Origin: Megaleporinus macrocephalus
Lineage: Eukaryota; Chordata; Actinopteri; Characiformes; Anostomidae
Direction of reading: 5' to 3'
Assembly: GCA_021613375.1 (NCBI GenBank)
Contig: CM038716.1
Span: forward strand, 8,600,491 to 8,664,490
DNA: 64,000 nt
The position numbers were made by a program, and so were the translations under genes. Below, piece after piece: positions 39,900-51,894 of this stretch (position 1 is the stretch's first letter; every line of letters starts with the position of its first letter). The notes under the pieces were generated by a model. The model was not told the origin of the DNA. It saw only the letters and a list, made by a program, of their open reading frames with translations, and did not search any database.

Positions 39900-40580
39900 A
39901 ATGCTGGACTGTAAGCATCATCACCACCACAGTAAGCATCATCACCACCACTGTAAACACCATCACCACTGTAAACACCATCACCACCACTGTAAACACC
40001 ATCACCACTGTAAACACCATCACCACCACTGTAAACATCACCACCACCACTGTAAGCATCATCACCACCACTGTAAACATCACCACCACTGTAAACACCA
40101 TCACCACCACTGTAAGCATCATCACCACCACTGTAAGTATCATCACCACCACTGTAAACATCACCACCACTGTAAGCATCATCACCACCACTGTAAACAC
40201 CATCCCCACCACTGTAAACATCACCACCACCACTGTAAGCATCATCATCACCACCACTGTAAGCATCATCACCACTACTGTAAACATCACCACCACTGTA
40301 AGCATCATCACCACCACTGTAAACACCATCCCCACCACTGTAAGCATCATCCCCACCACTGTAAACAACGTCACCACCACTGTAAGCATCATCACCACCA
40401 CTGTAAGCATCATCACCACTACTGTAAGCATCATCACCACCACTGTAAGCATCACCACCACCACCACCACTGTAAACATCATCACCACCACTGTAAACAC
40501 CATCACCACCACCACTGTAAACACCATCACCACCACTGTAAACACCATCACCACCACCACTGTAAACAACATCACCGCTA
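39900..40580. repeat. 18-24 bp CATCACCACCACTGTAAA minisatellite
   Basis: About 35 units, each a variable number of CAC/CAT triplets followed by CTGTAAA or CTGTAAG. Most units are multiples of three, so a frame of histidine runs spaced by CK stays open on the plus strand, and frames of VYSGGD or TVVVM repeats on the minus. I regard none as a gene. Confidence 0.92.
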
Positions 40581-41518
40581 TAAACAACGCACTCTGAATC
40601 TCTCTGTTTACACAAGAAACACTGTGTTATGCAGATATTTTGGTGGATTGTTTTTTTAAATGTTCAGGAATTAATAAGAGGACGGGCTGGTCTTTACCAG
40701 TGAAATGTTGAGGGCCCCCTGCTGGCCAGATCAATGCAGGAGAATGGGCTTCAACAGAGAGCAAATGTAAATGTATTGAATATAATAATAATTCTTGTTG
40801 TGTTTAAACTCCTGTTGTGTAAATAACACACATACAGTGTTTCTCTGCTCGTGTCTCTACAGTTACAGTGTATATGAGCCAGAGAACAGCTGCTGATTCT
40901 GCCTGCGGGACAAGCCGGTGGTCCGACCCATTTAAGCATATTCTCCTATTTTTAGCTCCGATCCGTTTAATAGGACGGGTCGGCGGCAGGTGATCATCGT
41001 CAGCGTGACCGCTGGTGTGATATCAGCTGGTTCAATGACACAGTGATTTCTTTGATGTTATTTTCAGACCCCCGCAGTGTGAACTAGCATCACTCCCGCA
41101 TCTGTTGCTCGTCCAGGTGGGACAGGGGGCTCACACAGCAGTTCCAAAGTTCATCCAGAGAAACGAGCACAGTGTAGATCTTCCACTGATCAGCAAGACT
41201 CCATGCCTGCAGTCAGTAAAGGAGAGCATAAGGAGAGTGGGGTCTTCAACAGGGTAGTCGGGTTGGGTTGTGGGAGGGGTTTACAGCCTGTAGATATTAG
41301 ATCTGAGGGTCTGACTCACAGGATGTGGTCTGTTTAAGGGTCTTTAGCAGCTCGTAAAGCAAGACCAGTCACTTGAAGTTGAGGTTCTCCATCCAGGTGT
41401 TAATAAAGTGCTGGAGCCCAATTCCAGCCATTCCAGCTTCTTTTCCTTCATCAGACACATTAATCACTGCAGTGATCATCCAATCAGAGCTCGTAATTAT
41501 TTACTCTCATATAAACAA

Positions 41519-42695
41519 AGGTGTCCAAAGTATTCACATTCATTACTCAGGTAGGAGTATTAGGGTTTAGTATGATACTAGGGTTTAAAAATGCTTCTGT
41601 AGAAGTTGAAGTATCAACTGAAGATTTTTACTCCAGTAAAAGTGAAAAAATACTGATTTCAAAACTACTTAAAGTATAAAAGTAAAAGTAATATAAGGAA
41701 AAAATGCCATTAAGGACAAAAGCTTAGGCCGCACCACAGGGGTCTATAGTGAACTAGCCCACCTCTCCAAAACCCCCATTCTTCTAAAAGCCATAATGTT
41801 ATATTGAAATGTTAATGTTGATAAATTTGCGCTAGGCTTCCTGTTTCAGCTCATATACGCCCATTAAACATGAATGTAGTTTAGTACAATGTAAATATAT
41901 TAAAGAAGCATATCTGTTACTACTGAACATTAACATGTGTTTATGGAGCAGAAGATATGATCACTAGTTGTCTATAAGTATTGTAATGGTTCAAAAAGTC
42001 AAACTTCAAACTGGATGTTAAGGTCTTATATTATGTTTATGTTTGGTTGTTGTTGCTCTTTTTGTTTCTAGTGAAAGCCCATCCTTGTAGGACAGTCCCC
42101 CTATAGGTTGCAATGGTTTCAACCAGGGGTGGGTCTGTCATACAAAATGGAGAGAATCCCAGTACTCTGGAGTCTAGCTGTGGAGTACTGACCTTGAGCT
42201 GAGGTGCTGTTGAGAAGCCAGTCAACTGGTTTTGCGACCCTCATATTGCCTAGACTGACTGTAAGTCAGACCATTTTTATTTGAAGTTCCAGTTATTTCT
42301 TTTTCAGTACAGTTTTTGTTTATATTTTTCTGTTTTGTTTGTAATAAATATCACCGTTTCACCTTTTTTCTCAGGAATCTCCATATTTTTCCACCAACCC
42401 ACCCTTTTTATTCACTAGATTCAAGTTTTATTGTCATATGCACAGCAGAATAGACATTTACACTGTACAATGAAATTCTTAGATAGCAAACAAGAAATAA
42501 AAATATATACAAAATATATAAAGTATAATAATTTGAAGTTGAACTAAACAAAAGTTTTATATGTGTATATATATATATATATATATTAGTTACAAAATTA
42601 CAAAATAAAATAAACACTCCAGTAGAAGTATAAATAACCAAAATTCCTACTTAAGTAAGGTAACATAGTATTTGTACTTTGTTACTTGACACCTC
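41519..42695. mobile_element. DNA-transposon-like block with AGGTGTC ends
   Basis: The left end is AGGTGTCCAAAGTATTCACA and the right end is TTGTTACTTGACACCT when read as TIR-like sequence, so 7 terminal bases are inverted. Inside are CTCCAGTAAAAGT-type motifs familiar from widespread fish repeats. There is no transposase. It lies between two exon-like blocks of the minus-strand model. Confidence 0.5.
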
Positions 42696-42769
42696 TGGTC
42701 TTCTCACATGGTAGTTTAAAGATGGGGAAGCTGTTCACTACATCAAAAAACCCTGTAACCAGCTGAAAC

Positions 42770-43800
42770 ACATTAATCACTGCAGCAATTCACCTTATAA
42801 TTATTAGCTCATTTTAATACAGTTCAGATTGTGGAATGTCAGAACTATCAGTGTATTATTACTAATATCAGCTTTATTAGCTGAGTATAGATCAGCTATT
42901 GTTATAGGAAAACAGTGTTGTTAATAATCTTCAGTATATTTGTTCATTAGAATATTAAACAGTGGAACATCTGCACAGATATACGATAAACGATAGGAGC
43001 AATGATCTGTAAATATCTAGACGCCAGATGTTTACTTTCACCAGATGATTTTCTATATATGATATTTTTGTGTATTTATGAATATTTATTTTTGGCTTTG
43101 TTATGTATGAAAATGGCTAAAACATGTATTCCAGTGTTTGAGATATAATTTGTAATGAAGTTAAATGTGGTTAATATGTTTGTATGTATCTCGGATATAA
43201 ACATTTAATGACCATCTATGTCTTTTTCATATGGAGCAAATCCACCAACTGGTTATCAGAAAAGGAAGTCCAGCAGAGGGCTCTGAGATGTTGAGGGGCA
43301 GATTTTAAGCTTCAGGGTCATATAATCTACCCAGCTGTTTAAAAACAGCTGTTCAGTGTGAGTCAACTCCCGACCTCCAGCCAGTCACTGTCCTACTGCA
43401 GTGCATGTGCAATGGGGGCTCCATGCAGGAACCTACGGGTGGGATACATTAGTTGTGTAAATAACTAGAACTGAAACTAGTTATGAGATTTTAATATAAA
43501 CACAATGTTATTTAAACTTCTGAAACAGTGAGTACCTGCTCTGCACTGATGAGCTCAGGTTGGTCTCGCTGTTAACATGGAATTCTGGTGGTCACTGTGT
43601 TTTATTACTCCCTAACGGCTAATACTCCTGAATTTCATTAGAGTCTCTCTGTTTTAACCCCTTCTGGTCACTCCTCCTGCTGATTTCAGAGTGATACAGT
43701 TTTTGTGGGGGATAAATGTTACAGTACCTGGCAACCTGACCCAAAGGCAGAGGTGAGCATGCTCAAATGACCCTGCTTGACGTCTATCATTCCTCACCCT
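42770..43800. other. No gene seen
   Basis: AT-rich unique sequence. I could not extend the minus-strand gene model upstream into it with confidence. Confidence 0.35.
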
Positions 43801-43821
43801 TACCCCTCCACTCCACTCAAG

Positions 43822-43822
<1 letters not shown>

Positions 43823-43852
<30 letters not shown>

Positions 43853-43979
43853 CACATACGTACATACAAACACACACATGCACACACAAATATATACACA
43901 TACGTACATACAAACACACACACACAAATATACACACAAACAAACACACACATACATATATAAACATACGCACATATAA

Positions 43980-44016
<37 letters not shown>

Positions 44017-44027
44017 CACACACATAA

Positions 44028-44061
<34 letters not shown>

Positions 44062-44065
44062 TACA
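43823..44065. repeat. Compound (CA)n/(TA)n microsatellite
   Basis: CA runs interspersed with TATACATACGTACATA motifs, with a local duplication of TACACATACGTACATACAAA. The Cys-Val and Thr-His frames across it are spurious. Confidence 0.95.
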
Positions 44066-44973
44066 CTCTTCTCTCTCTCTCACATCTAATTGGTTTTGGT
44101 GAAGTCACTTCATTTTCACAGCCTCGTGTTTATTGTACTGGTAGTGGGTTATATGGGGTGGGGGGTCGGTGGGGGGTGCTGAGGTGGGCTGTTTGCAAAT
44201 AGCACTGAAAAAAAACTCCCCCTTTTTCACAGACTCGTGTCAGCAGGTATGACTCCGCCCACAGTAAAAGATGTTCAGATGGTAACCTGGTAACGAGCAG
44301 CCAATCCTCTCATTTCTTCCTGAGCGTTTAAAGGGACGTTCAACCAGAATGTTTGCATAACACAATGTTGGAGCCGTAAACGTAGAGATTCAGGGTGGGG
44401 TTTGGTGTGAAGTGGTTCAGATGGTGTTTATAGTGGTGGTGATGGTGTTTATAGTGGTGGTGATGGGAACCAGGGGTCTCTATGTCTACAACACAAATAT
44501 ACACACTGTATTTACTATCAAACCCACCAGTGAAGCTACACGTGTCTTCTGAGTTTATCTGGATGTTGATGGTAAAATGTGGAAGATCTGAAAATACTAG
44601 GTTTTCTTTGGGGACTATTTGAACCTCACAGCGTCCTGCATGTATCCCTCCACCATGAATGGAGTTTAAGACTGAGATCTTCTCTAAACTATCATAAACA
44701 GCGTCTCAGAATCAGACAGTGTGTTTATAACATCTACTGTAATAACTTTCTGTGAGGAGCTTTTAGAGATGAATGGTTGATTTCCTGTTCTTCTGATTTG
44801 CCTCTTAAAGAAACACTCCATCAACAGTTAACCCCCACCCCAAACACCAACACCCCATCCCCCCATTGTCTGCTTCCTGGTGATAAACTCGTTAAAATTC
44901 TGGTTTTACGACTTTACGACGAGGACCAACCTACGTTTGTCAGCTCTCCACAACCAACTGGGTTAGTGCCTCC

Positions 44974-47900
44974 ATGCTGGTCATGATGGCTGACCATTCC
45001 TGGACTCTCCTAGTCTTGTTGCTGGCCTCCGCCGTCCATCTTCCCAGCGCTGACGACGACGTGCGGCTGGATGAGGTAGCTGCCAGCGTCATTTCTGACT
45101 TTGTGACGTCGGCGGAATTCGGGACCACGCGCTCGGTTTGCAAGCCCGTGCCGAGCACCATGGGCCTGTGCCACGGCATCGGGTACGAGGCCCTGAGGCT
45201 GCCCAACCTCCTGGGCCACGACAGCGTGAAGGAGGCGCAGCAGCAGTCCGCAGCCTGGGGCCCGCTGGTGAACAAGCGGTGCCACGCCGACACCAGGAAG
45301 TTCCTCTGCTCCCTCTTCGCGCCCGCGTGCCTGGAGGAGCTGTCGGCAGCTGTGCCTCCGTGCCGAAGCCTCTGCACCAGCGTGCGGGACGGGTGTCTCC
45401 CCGTGATGAGCGCCTTCGGGTTCCCCTGGCCGGAGGCGTTTAACTGTAGCCGCTTTCCAGACAGAGAGGAGCTCTGCATCCCTGGAGCTGAAGACGGAGG
45501 CCGCACCGAGGTTCCAGGACCGGACAGAGGTCAGACATTAATAAGCGGCTATGATAAGTGTTGTGGGTTGTACACTGATGAAGGCTTGCTTGCAGGCGGT
45601 CAAGCAAAGTCCAGCTGATCAGCTCCTCTCAGGAGAAGTTTCAGGTTTTACTGCATGAGCGTGAGACGCTGAAATTCCAAAGAGACTATTCTGAGTAACA
45701 TTACTCTGAAATGACGGACAGGGTTCTAGATATTAACTTAATAAGACTGGGAAATTCGGGCACTGGAAAAAAAATAGAATTAAATTAGTAATGAAAAAAG
45801 TAAAAAGTAATGAAAAAGTTTCTCATCATTTTGAAATATCTTATAATTATGACTTAGGATCTCATATATGGCGGCACGGTGATGTATCCTCACTCTAAAT
45901 TGCCCGTAGGTGTGAGTGTGTGTGTGAGTGTGTGTTGGCCATTTTTATGGGATACAAAACCTGAGTCATACGAATAAGATATCATAATTATTCATTAGCA
46001 TTATAATTATGACTATAATAATTAGTACCTATCTGATAATTATAAAGATTAATCTAAATAATTAATCTGACTGAGATCTTATATTTACGATCCTGACTGA
46101 TCATCTGTATCCTGACTGATCATCTGTATCCTGACTGATCATCTGTATCCGGACTGATCATCTGTATCCTGACTGATCAACTGTATCTTGACTGATCAAC
46201 TGTATCCTGACTGATCATTTGTATCCTGACTGATCAACTGTATCCTGACTGATCATCTGTATCTTGACTGATCATCTGTATCCTGACTGATCATCTGTAT
46301 CTTGACTGATCAACTGTATCTTGACTGATCAACTGTATCTTGACTGATCATCTGTATCCTGACTGATCATCTGTATCCTGACTGATCAACTGTATCTTGA
46401 CTGATCATCTGTATCCTGACTGATCATCTGTATCCTGACTGATCATCTGTATCTTGACTGATCAACTGTATCTTGACTGATCATCTATATACTGACTGAT
46501 TATCTGTATCCTGACTGATCAACTGTATCTTGACTGATCATCTGTATCCTGACTGATCATCTGTATTTTGACTGATCAACTGTATCCTGACTGATCATCT
46601 ATATACTGACTGATCATCTGTATCCTGACTGATCATCTGTATCCTGACTGATCATCTGTATCTTGACTGATCAACTGTATCTTGACTGATCAACTGTATC
46701 TTGACTGATCAACTGTATCTTGACTGATCATCTGTATCCTGACTGATCATCTGTATCCTGACTGATCAACTGTATCCTGACTGATCAACTGTATCTTGAC
46801 TGATCAACTGTATCCTGACTGATCAACTGTATCTTGACTGATCATCTGTATCCTGACTGATCATCTGTATCCTGACTGATCATCTGTATCTTGACTGATC
46901 ATCTGTATCTTGACTGATCAACTGTATCTTGACTGATCAACTGTATCCTGACTGATCAACTGTATCTTGACTGATCATCTGTATCCTGACTGATCATCTG
47001 TATTTTGACTGATCAACTGTATCCTGACTGATCATCTGTATCCTGACTGATCATCTGTATCCTGACTGATCATCTGTATCCTGACTGATCATCTGTATCT
47101 TGACTGATCAACTGTATCTTGACTGATCATCTGTATCCTGACTGATCATCTGTATCTTGACTGATCAACTGTATCTTGACTGATCATCTATATACTGACT
47201 GATCAACTGTATCTTGACTGATCATCTGTATCCTGACTGATCATCTGTATTTTGACTGATCAACTGTATCCTTACTGATCATTTGTATCCTGACTGATCA
47301 TCTATATACTGACTGATCATCTGTATCCTGACTGATCAACTGTATCTTGACTGATCAACTGTATCCTGACTGATCATCTGTATCCTGACTGATCATCTGT
47401 ATTTCGACTGATCAACTGTATCCTGACTGATCATCTATATACTGACTGATCATCTGTATCCTGACTGATCAACTCTATCCTGACTGATCATCTGTATTTT
47501 GACTGATCAACTGTATCCTGACTGATTATCTGTATTTTGACTGATCAACTGTATCCTGACTGATCATCTGTATTTTGACTGATCAACTGTATCCTTACTG
47601 ATCATCTGTATTTTGACTGATCATCTGTATCCTGACTGATCGAATGTATCTTGACTGATCAACTGTATCCTGACTGATCATCTGTATCCTGACTGATCAT
47701 CTGTGTCTTGACTGATCATCTGTATCCTTACTGATCATTTGTATCCTGACTGATCATCTGTATCTTGACTGATCATCTATTTACTGACTGATCAACTGTA
47801 TCCGGACTGATCATCTGTATCTTGACTGATCATCTGTATCCTTACTGATCATTTGTATCTTGACTGATCATCTGTATCTTGACTGATCATCTATTTACTG

Positions 47901-50528
47901 ACTGATCAACTGTATCCGGACTGATCATCTGTATCTTGACTGATCATCTATATTCTGACTGATCATCTGTATCTTGAGTGATCATCTGTATCCTGACTGA
48001 TCGAATGTATCTTGGCTCCAGCACAACTAATTTCCTTTAATCTTAATCCTTTAAGAAAAGTTCCTTTTGTACTGAAGAGAAAACAGGCTGATTGGAAGTA
48101 AGAAGTTTTCTGGGTAATAACTTTTTCTCTTCCCTCTCAGGTACCGTGCTGTGTGATGTCTGCAGCCCAGCCTCAGAAGCGGAGAGTGAGATCCAGAAGA
48201 ACTTCTGCAGTAATCAGTTTGGTAAGTGGTGGTCAATGATCTGGGCAGTTTTAAATTGGATTATGAGTGAAGGGCATCTTCATTGGCATATTTCTTTGGT
48301 ATATTTCATTGAGGAACTAAAGTGTGCCTTAAACCTGGACTTCCCTACTCCGTTCATTATTGCTTTATCTGCTCCAGCACAATTTCTATCTGGCTTGAGC
48401 CCAACAGGGCCAGAATAAAAATCAGGCTGGATTTGGGATGGTGTTGAACATACATCAGGCTCAGCTCTAGGCTTGTTTCTAATGAGTTATTTGTTATGTA
48501 CTATAATGAATTGGTTAATAGAATATGTTTACAGAAACATCACAAATATTCCCATCAAACAGCCTCTAATTTATCAGAACACAAACCCTGATTTCTAGAC
48601 GAGTCAGGAATACAGCCCCTGATTTCTAGACAAGTCAGGACCACAGCCTCTGATTAATCATGTCAGGAATACAGCCCCTGATTGGTTGACAAGTCAGGAA
48701 CACAGCCTCTGATTGGTCGACAAGTCAGGAACACAGCCTCTGACTGGTCGACAAGTCAGGAACACAGCCTCTGATTAATCAACAAGTCAGGAACACAGCC
48801 CCACTTTGTCAGTGTCTCGAGGAGCCAGACGTGATCTTGTGATGAGAATACACATCTGGGAGAACTTAAACCTCTTTTGGAGACAGCTGACGTTCAGAGA
48901 AGAACTGGGGGCCCAAAGTTATAACCCAACTGGGGCCCAAAGTTATAACTCAACTAGGACCTAAAGTTATAACTCAACTAGGACCCAAAGTTATAACTCA
49001 ACTGGGGCACAAAGTTATAACTCAACTAGGACCCAAAGTTATAACTCAACTAGGACCCAAAGTTATAACTCAACTGGGGCACAAAGTTATAACTCAACTG
49101 GGGCACAAAATTATAACCCAACTGAGGCCCAAAGTTATAACCCAACTAGGACCCAAAGTTATAACCCAACTGGGGCCCAAAGTTATAACTCAACTCGGAC
49201 CTAAAGTTATAACTCAACTCGGACCCAAAGTTATAACCCAACTGAGGCCCAAAGTTATAACCCAACTAGGACCCAAAGTTATAACTCAACTGGGGCCCAA
49301 AGTTATAACCCAACTGGGGCCCAAAGTTATAACTCAACTAGGACCCAAAGTTATAGCTCAACTCGGACCTAAAGTTATAACTCAACTGGGGCCCAAAGTT
49401 ATAACCCAACTGGGTCCCAAAGTTATGACTCAACTAGGACCCAAAGTTATAACTCAACTAGGACCCAAAGTTATAACTCAACTGGGGCCCAAAGTTATAA
49501 CTCAACTAGGACCCAAAGTTATAACTTAACTGGGGCACAAAATTATAACTTAACTGGGGCACAAAATTATAACTCAACTGGGGCCCAAAGTTATAACTCA
49601 ACTGGGGCCCAAAGTTATAACTCAACTAGGACCCAAAGTTATAACTCAACTGGGGCCCAAAATTATAACCCAACTGGGGCCCAAAATTATAATCCAACTG
49701 GAGGTTAAAGATAAAACCAATATGTTGGCTGAAGAACCACCTTAAACTTTGGGATGAAGATGTTTAGTGATCAGCTATAAGTGCACCTCTGATTGTATAT
49801 GCACTACATTTACACCCTGTTTAGTGTGCTAGTACATGGTTTGGGATGTGGTCTGGGAATATTTTCTCAGACTGATGGAGAATGTGGTGTATATGGTTCT
49901 ATAAAGCACCAGACAGGTTCTGTTACTGTATACTTAAATATAGCAGAGCTGTTTTTGGTGCTACATAGAACCCAAAAAGGATCCACGCAGAACCATCTAC
50001 AGGACATTCTCCATTAATCTGAAGAACCCTTATAGTTTCAACTCCAGAGGACCAGAGGCTCAAAGTAGAGTCTGCTACTGCAGCCCAAACTGTCTGACTG
50101 TGTATATGCTGAACACAGAATTCAGTAGTGATGTAATTTCCCATGTTCTAGAGAAAACCTGACCCCCGTCTTCCTTTGTGTGACTGTCACTGATAGCTTT
50201 CAGGCTTCAGGTCGGCTCCTCGTCTCTGGAGGGGGTGGATCTGCGTGTGGTGCCTCAGGGGAGGAGTCGTATCCTCCGCTGGGAGGGCAGCGAGCAGGAG
50301 CAGCAGGCTGCGATGGAGCAGAGCGCCCTCTGGCTACCGGAGGCTGCGAACTGTTCCTGCCAAGCGCTGGAAGGACAAGCGGCGGGGTCCTTGCTGGCCC
50401 TGGGGAACATGCGAGGTAGACGAATGGTCCTGTCCAGACTTGTGAAGTGGTCTCGCAGTGAGAAAGAGCTGAAAAAGTTCATCAGGAAACTGAGCAGACA
50501 GACGTGCCGAGCTGTTTCTACCTTTTAA
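44974..50528 (+). CDS. Secreted frizzled-related protein, SFRP2-like
   Basis: Exons 44974-45529, 48141-48221 and 50197-50528 join in phase (all phase 1) into 322 residues. A signal peptide (TLLVLLLASAVHLPSA) is followed by a frizzled cysteine-rich domain with all ten cysteines (about residues 50-165; LCHGIGYEALRLPNLLGH, KFLCSLFAPACL, MSAFGFPWPEAFNC). The C-terminal netrin-like domain has six cysteines in the SFRP1/2/5 pattern (LCDVC, NFCSN, NCSC, final TC) and a basic tail (KELKKFIRKLSRQTC). Three exons is the usual SFRP1/2/5 layout. These secreted proteins bind Wnt ligands and modulate signalling. CRD residues fit SFRP2 best (PNLLGH, MSAFGFPWP), so a fish sfrp2-like paralogue is likely; sizzled is less likely. 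The netrin domain is strongly diverged. The exon 3 acceptor is TCACTGATAG, chosen because only it keeps the frame. Intron 1 holds a 1.9-kb array and intron 2 a 24-bp array. Confidence 0.9.
45880..45960 (+). mobile_element. SINE fragment in the sFRP intron 1
   Basis: GGCGGCACGGTGATGTA joins directly to CCTCACTCTAAATTGCCCGT and GTGTGAGTGTGTG. It is the head and middle of the SINE family with a large internal deletion. Confidence 0.6.
46085..48015. repeat. 19-bp minisatellite in sFRP intron 1
   Basis: About 100 copies of TGACTGATCATCTGTATCC and variants (CAACTGTATCTTGAC, CTATATACTGAC). Each unit carries the palindrome TGATCA. Variants are mixed in blocks, and higher-order repetition is visible (for example runs of TTGACTGATCAAC). 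Confidence 0.96.
48595..48810. repeat. 31-bp minisatellite in sFRP intron 2
   Basis: About 6-7 copies of a unit with GTCAGGAACACAGCCTCTGA and TTGGTCGACAA. Divergence is moderate. Confidence 0.85.
48905..49708. repeat. 24-bp minisatellite in sFRP intron 2
   Basis: About 33 copies of CCCAAAGTTATAACTCAACT followed by GGGG or AGGA. The same unit family reappears downstream of the gene at 51110-51440. Confidence 0.95.
49755..50035. repeat. Segmental duplication, copy 1 (sFRP intron 2)
   Basis: About 280 bp (landmarks GCACTACATTTACACCCTGT, GGTTTGGGATGTGGTCTGGG, TTTTTGGTGCTACATAGAAC) is repeated with some divergence at 51515-51800. Each copy follows a block of the 24-bp unit, so the duplicated module is array plus flank. 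Confidence 0.85.
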
Positions 50529-50680
50529 CTGACTTTTCCACTTGAATAGCATCGTCTCTCAGTGATGTTCATCTAGTTTGATAGACAAAGAACACACGCC
50601 TACTCCACTTTGGTAGGCAACTCCGACTCCAGCAACTCCAGAGTTCAGAACATTCCAGAGTGTGAGATTTTACACAAACT

Positions 50681-50686
50681 AATAAA
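50681..50686 (+). terminator. Candidate polyadenylation signal of the sFRP gene
   Basis: AATAAA about 153 bases past the stop codon, the first canonical hexamer downstream. Confidence 0.45.
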
Positions 50687-51109
50687 AGTGGCTCCCAAAA
50701 CTTAAATAATAAACTCATACATACACATGTAAAAAGCCCAAGTCTTTTCTTCTTCACTACCCAACCAGCATGTCCATGTGGGTCCCACATGGGTAAAAGA
50801 TGGGCTTCCAATTGGGTCCCCTTTAAGAAACCTAGCTGGGGCCCACAAAGATTTGTCCATTGTGTATGTTTTGCTAACGTGGGCCAGTAATGGGGCTCCA
50901 AATGAAGCCCATGTGAAAAATTGTCCACTGACCCCACAGTCAAAACAGTAATAACTGTAACCCAGCTGAGACCTCAAATGTAGCCTAACTGGGCCCCACA
51001 TCTGTAGCCTAACATGATCCCGTGACATTATCCCAGCTGGGCCCCCAGCGATAGCCAAACTGGGGTCCACAACTGCAGCCTAACTGGGACCCACAAGCTG
51101 ACCCAACCA

Positions 51110-51440
51110 GGACCCACAACTGTAGCTCAGCTTGGGCCCAAAGTTATAACCCAACTGGGGCCGAAGATTATAACCCAACCAGGACCCAAAACTGTAGCCT
51201 AACTGTGGCCCAAAGTTATAACCTAACTTGGGCCCAACGTTATAACCCAACTGGGGCTGGAAATTATAACCCAACCAGGACCCAAACTTTAGCCCAGCTG
51301 GAGCCCAAAGTTATAACCCAACTGGGGCCGAAGATTATAACCCAACCAGGACCCAAAACTGGAGCCCTAAGTTATAATCCAACTGGGGCCGAAAATTATA
51401 ACCCAATTGGGGCCCAAAATTATATTCCAGCTGGGGCTCG
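51110..51440. repeat. 24-bp minisatellite, second block
   Basis: About 13 units related to those at 48905-49708 but more diverged (AACCCAACTGGGGCCGAAGA, GACCCAAAACTGTAGCC). A looser set of similar units reaches back to about 50960. Confidence 0.85.
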
Positions 51441-51514
51441 TAGTTATGACCCAAATCACCAATCCAATTAAAAAACACTATAAGCTCACATAAAACACAT
51501 ACAGCCTCCACCTG

Positions 51515-51800
51515 TGATGGAAATATTTATTGATTAGCTATGTCTGATTCTATATGCACTACATTTACACTCAAGTGTGCTAGTACATGGTTTGGGATGT
51601 GGTCTGGGAATATTTTCTCAGACTGATAGAGTACGTGGTGTATATGGTTCTAAAAAGGACCAAACAGGTTCTGTTACTGTTACAAACTTGACATCCTAAA
51701 TATATCAGACCTGTTTTTGGTGCTACATAGAACCCAAAAAGGATCCATACAGAACCATCTACAGGACATTCTCCATTAATCTGAAGAACCTTTAATCATG
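51515..51800. repeat. Segmental duplication, copy 2
   Basis: Partner of 49755-50035 in direct orientation, about 1.76 kb away. The last exon of the sFRP gene lies between the two copies. Confidence 0.85.
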
Positions 51801-51894
51801 CAGGGGGTTCTTTAAGTGAAGACAGTGGTTCTATACAGAACCAGCTTCTTTGCTAAAGAACCCATGAAGAACTGTGTGTAAATGTAAGGGGTCG

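Larger units (their letters stand above)
33744..42762 (-). pseudogene. Unrecognised multi-exon gene or decayed gene, minus strand
   Basis: Exon-like blocks with splice consensus, in transcription order: 42708-42762 (FFDVVNSFPIFKLP), 41320-41466 (INVSDEGKEAGMAGIGLQHF), 41135-41206 (ADQWKIYTVLVSLDELW in one frame), 39472-39581 (SAADIAQYLWTFYLEEF), one ending near 39313 (INNVYIEAATTMIEILTS), 36656-36767 (KVLKVLSIMPEYADVGELC), 34601-34730 (LLTFLHEPAGDELQ), 33946-34050 (RAAEAEKETFSKVIPIISSD) and 33744-33861 (VLQLKQMTFQWPELDLVRR, then stop). All but the last have GTGAGN or GTAAGT donors. The first two join in phase, as do 34601-34730 and 33946-34050. Against a working gene: an in-frame TGA at 41369-41371 between NLNFK and LVLLYELLKTLKQ, where TGG would read through; a TGA before the donor at 39313; and phase mismatches at other joins. 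The product is helical-looking and unknown to me. Confidence 0.4.

Noticed and set aside
39856..40659. Three ORFs of about 250 codons (His-rich, VYSGGD and TVVVM repeats)
   Set aside because: All are readings of one CAC/CAT minisatellite; no flanking exon or start context supports them.
43650..44200. Cys-Val and Thr-His ORFs
   Set aside because: They are translations of a (CA)n microsatellite.
50180..50419. Alternative frame over the last sFRP exon
   Set aside because: Lacks the netrin-domain cysteine pattern; only the frame entered through the acceptor at 50195-50196 joins exon 2 in phase.
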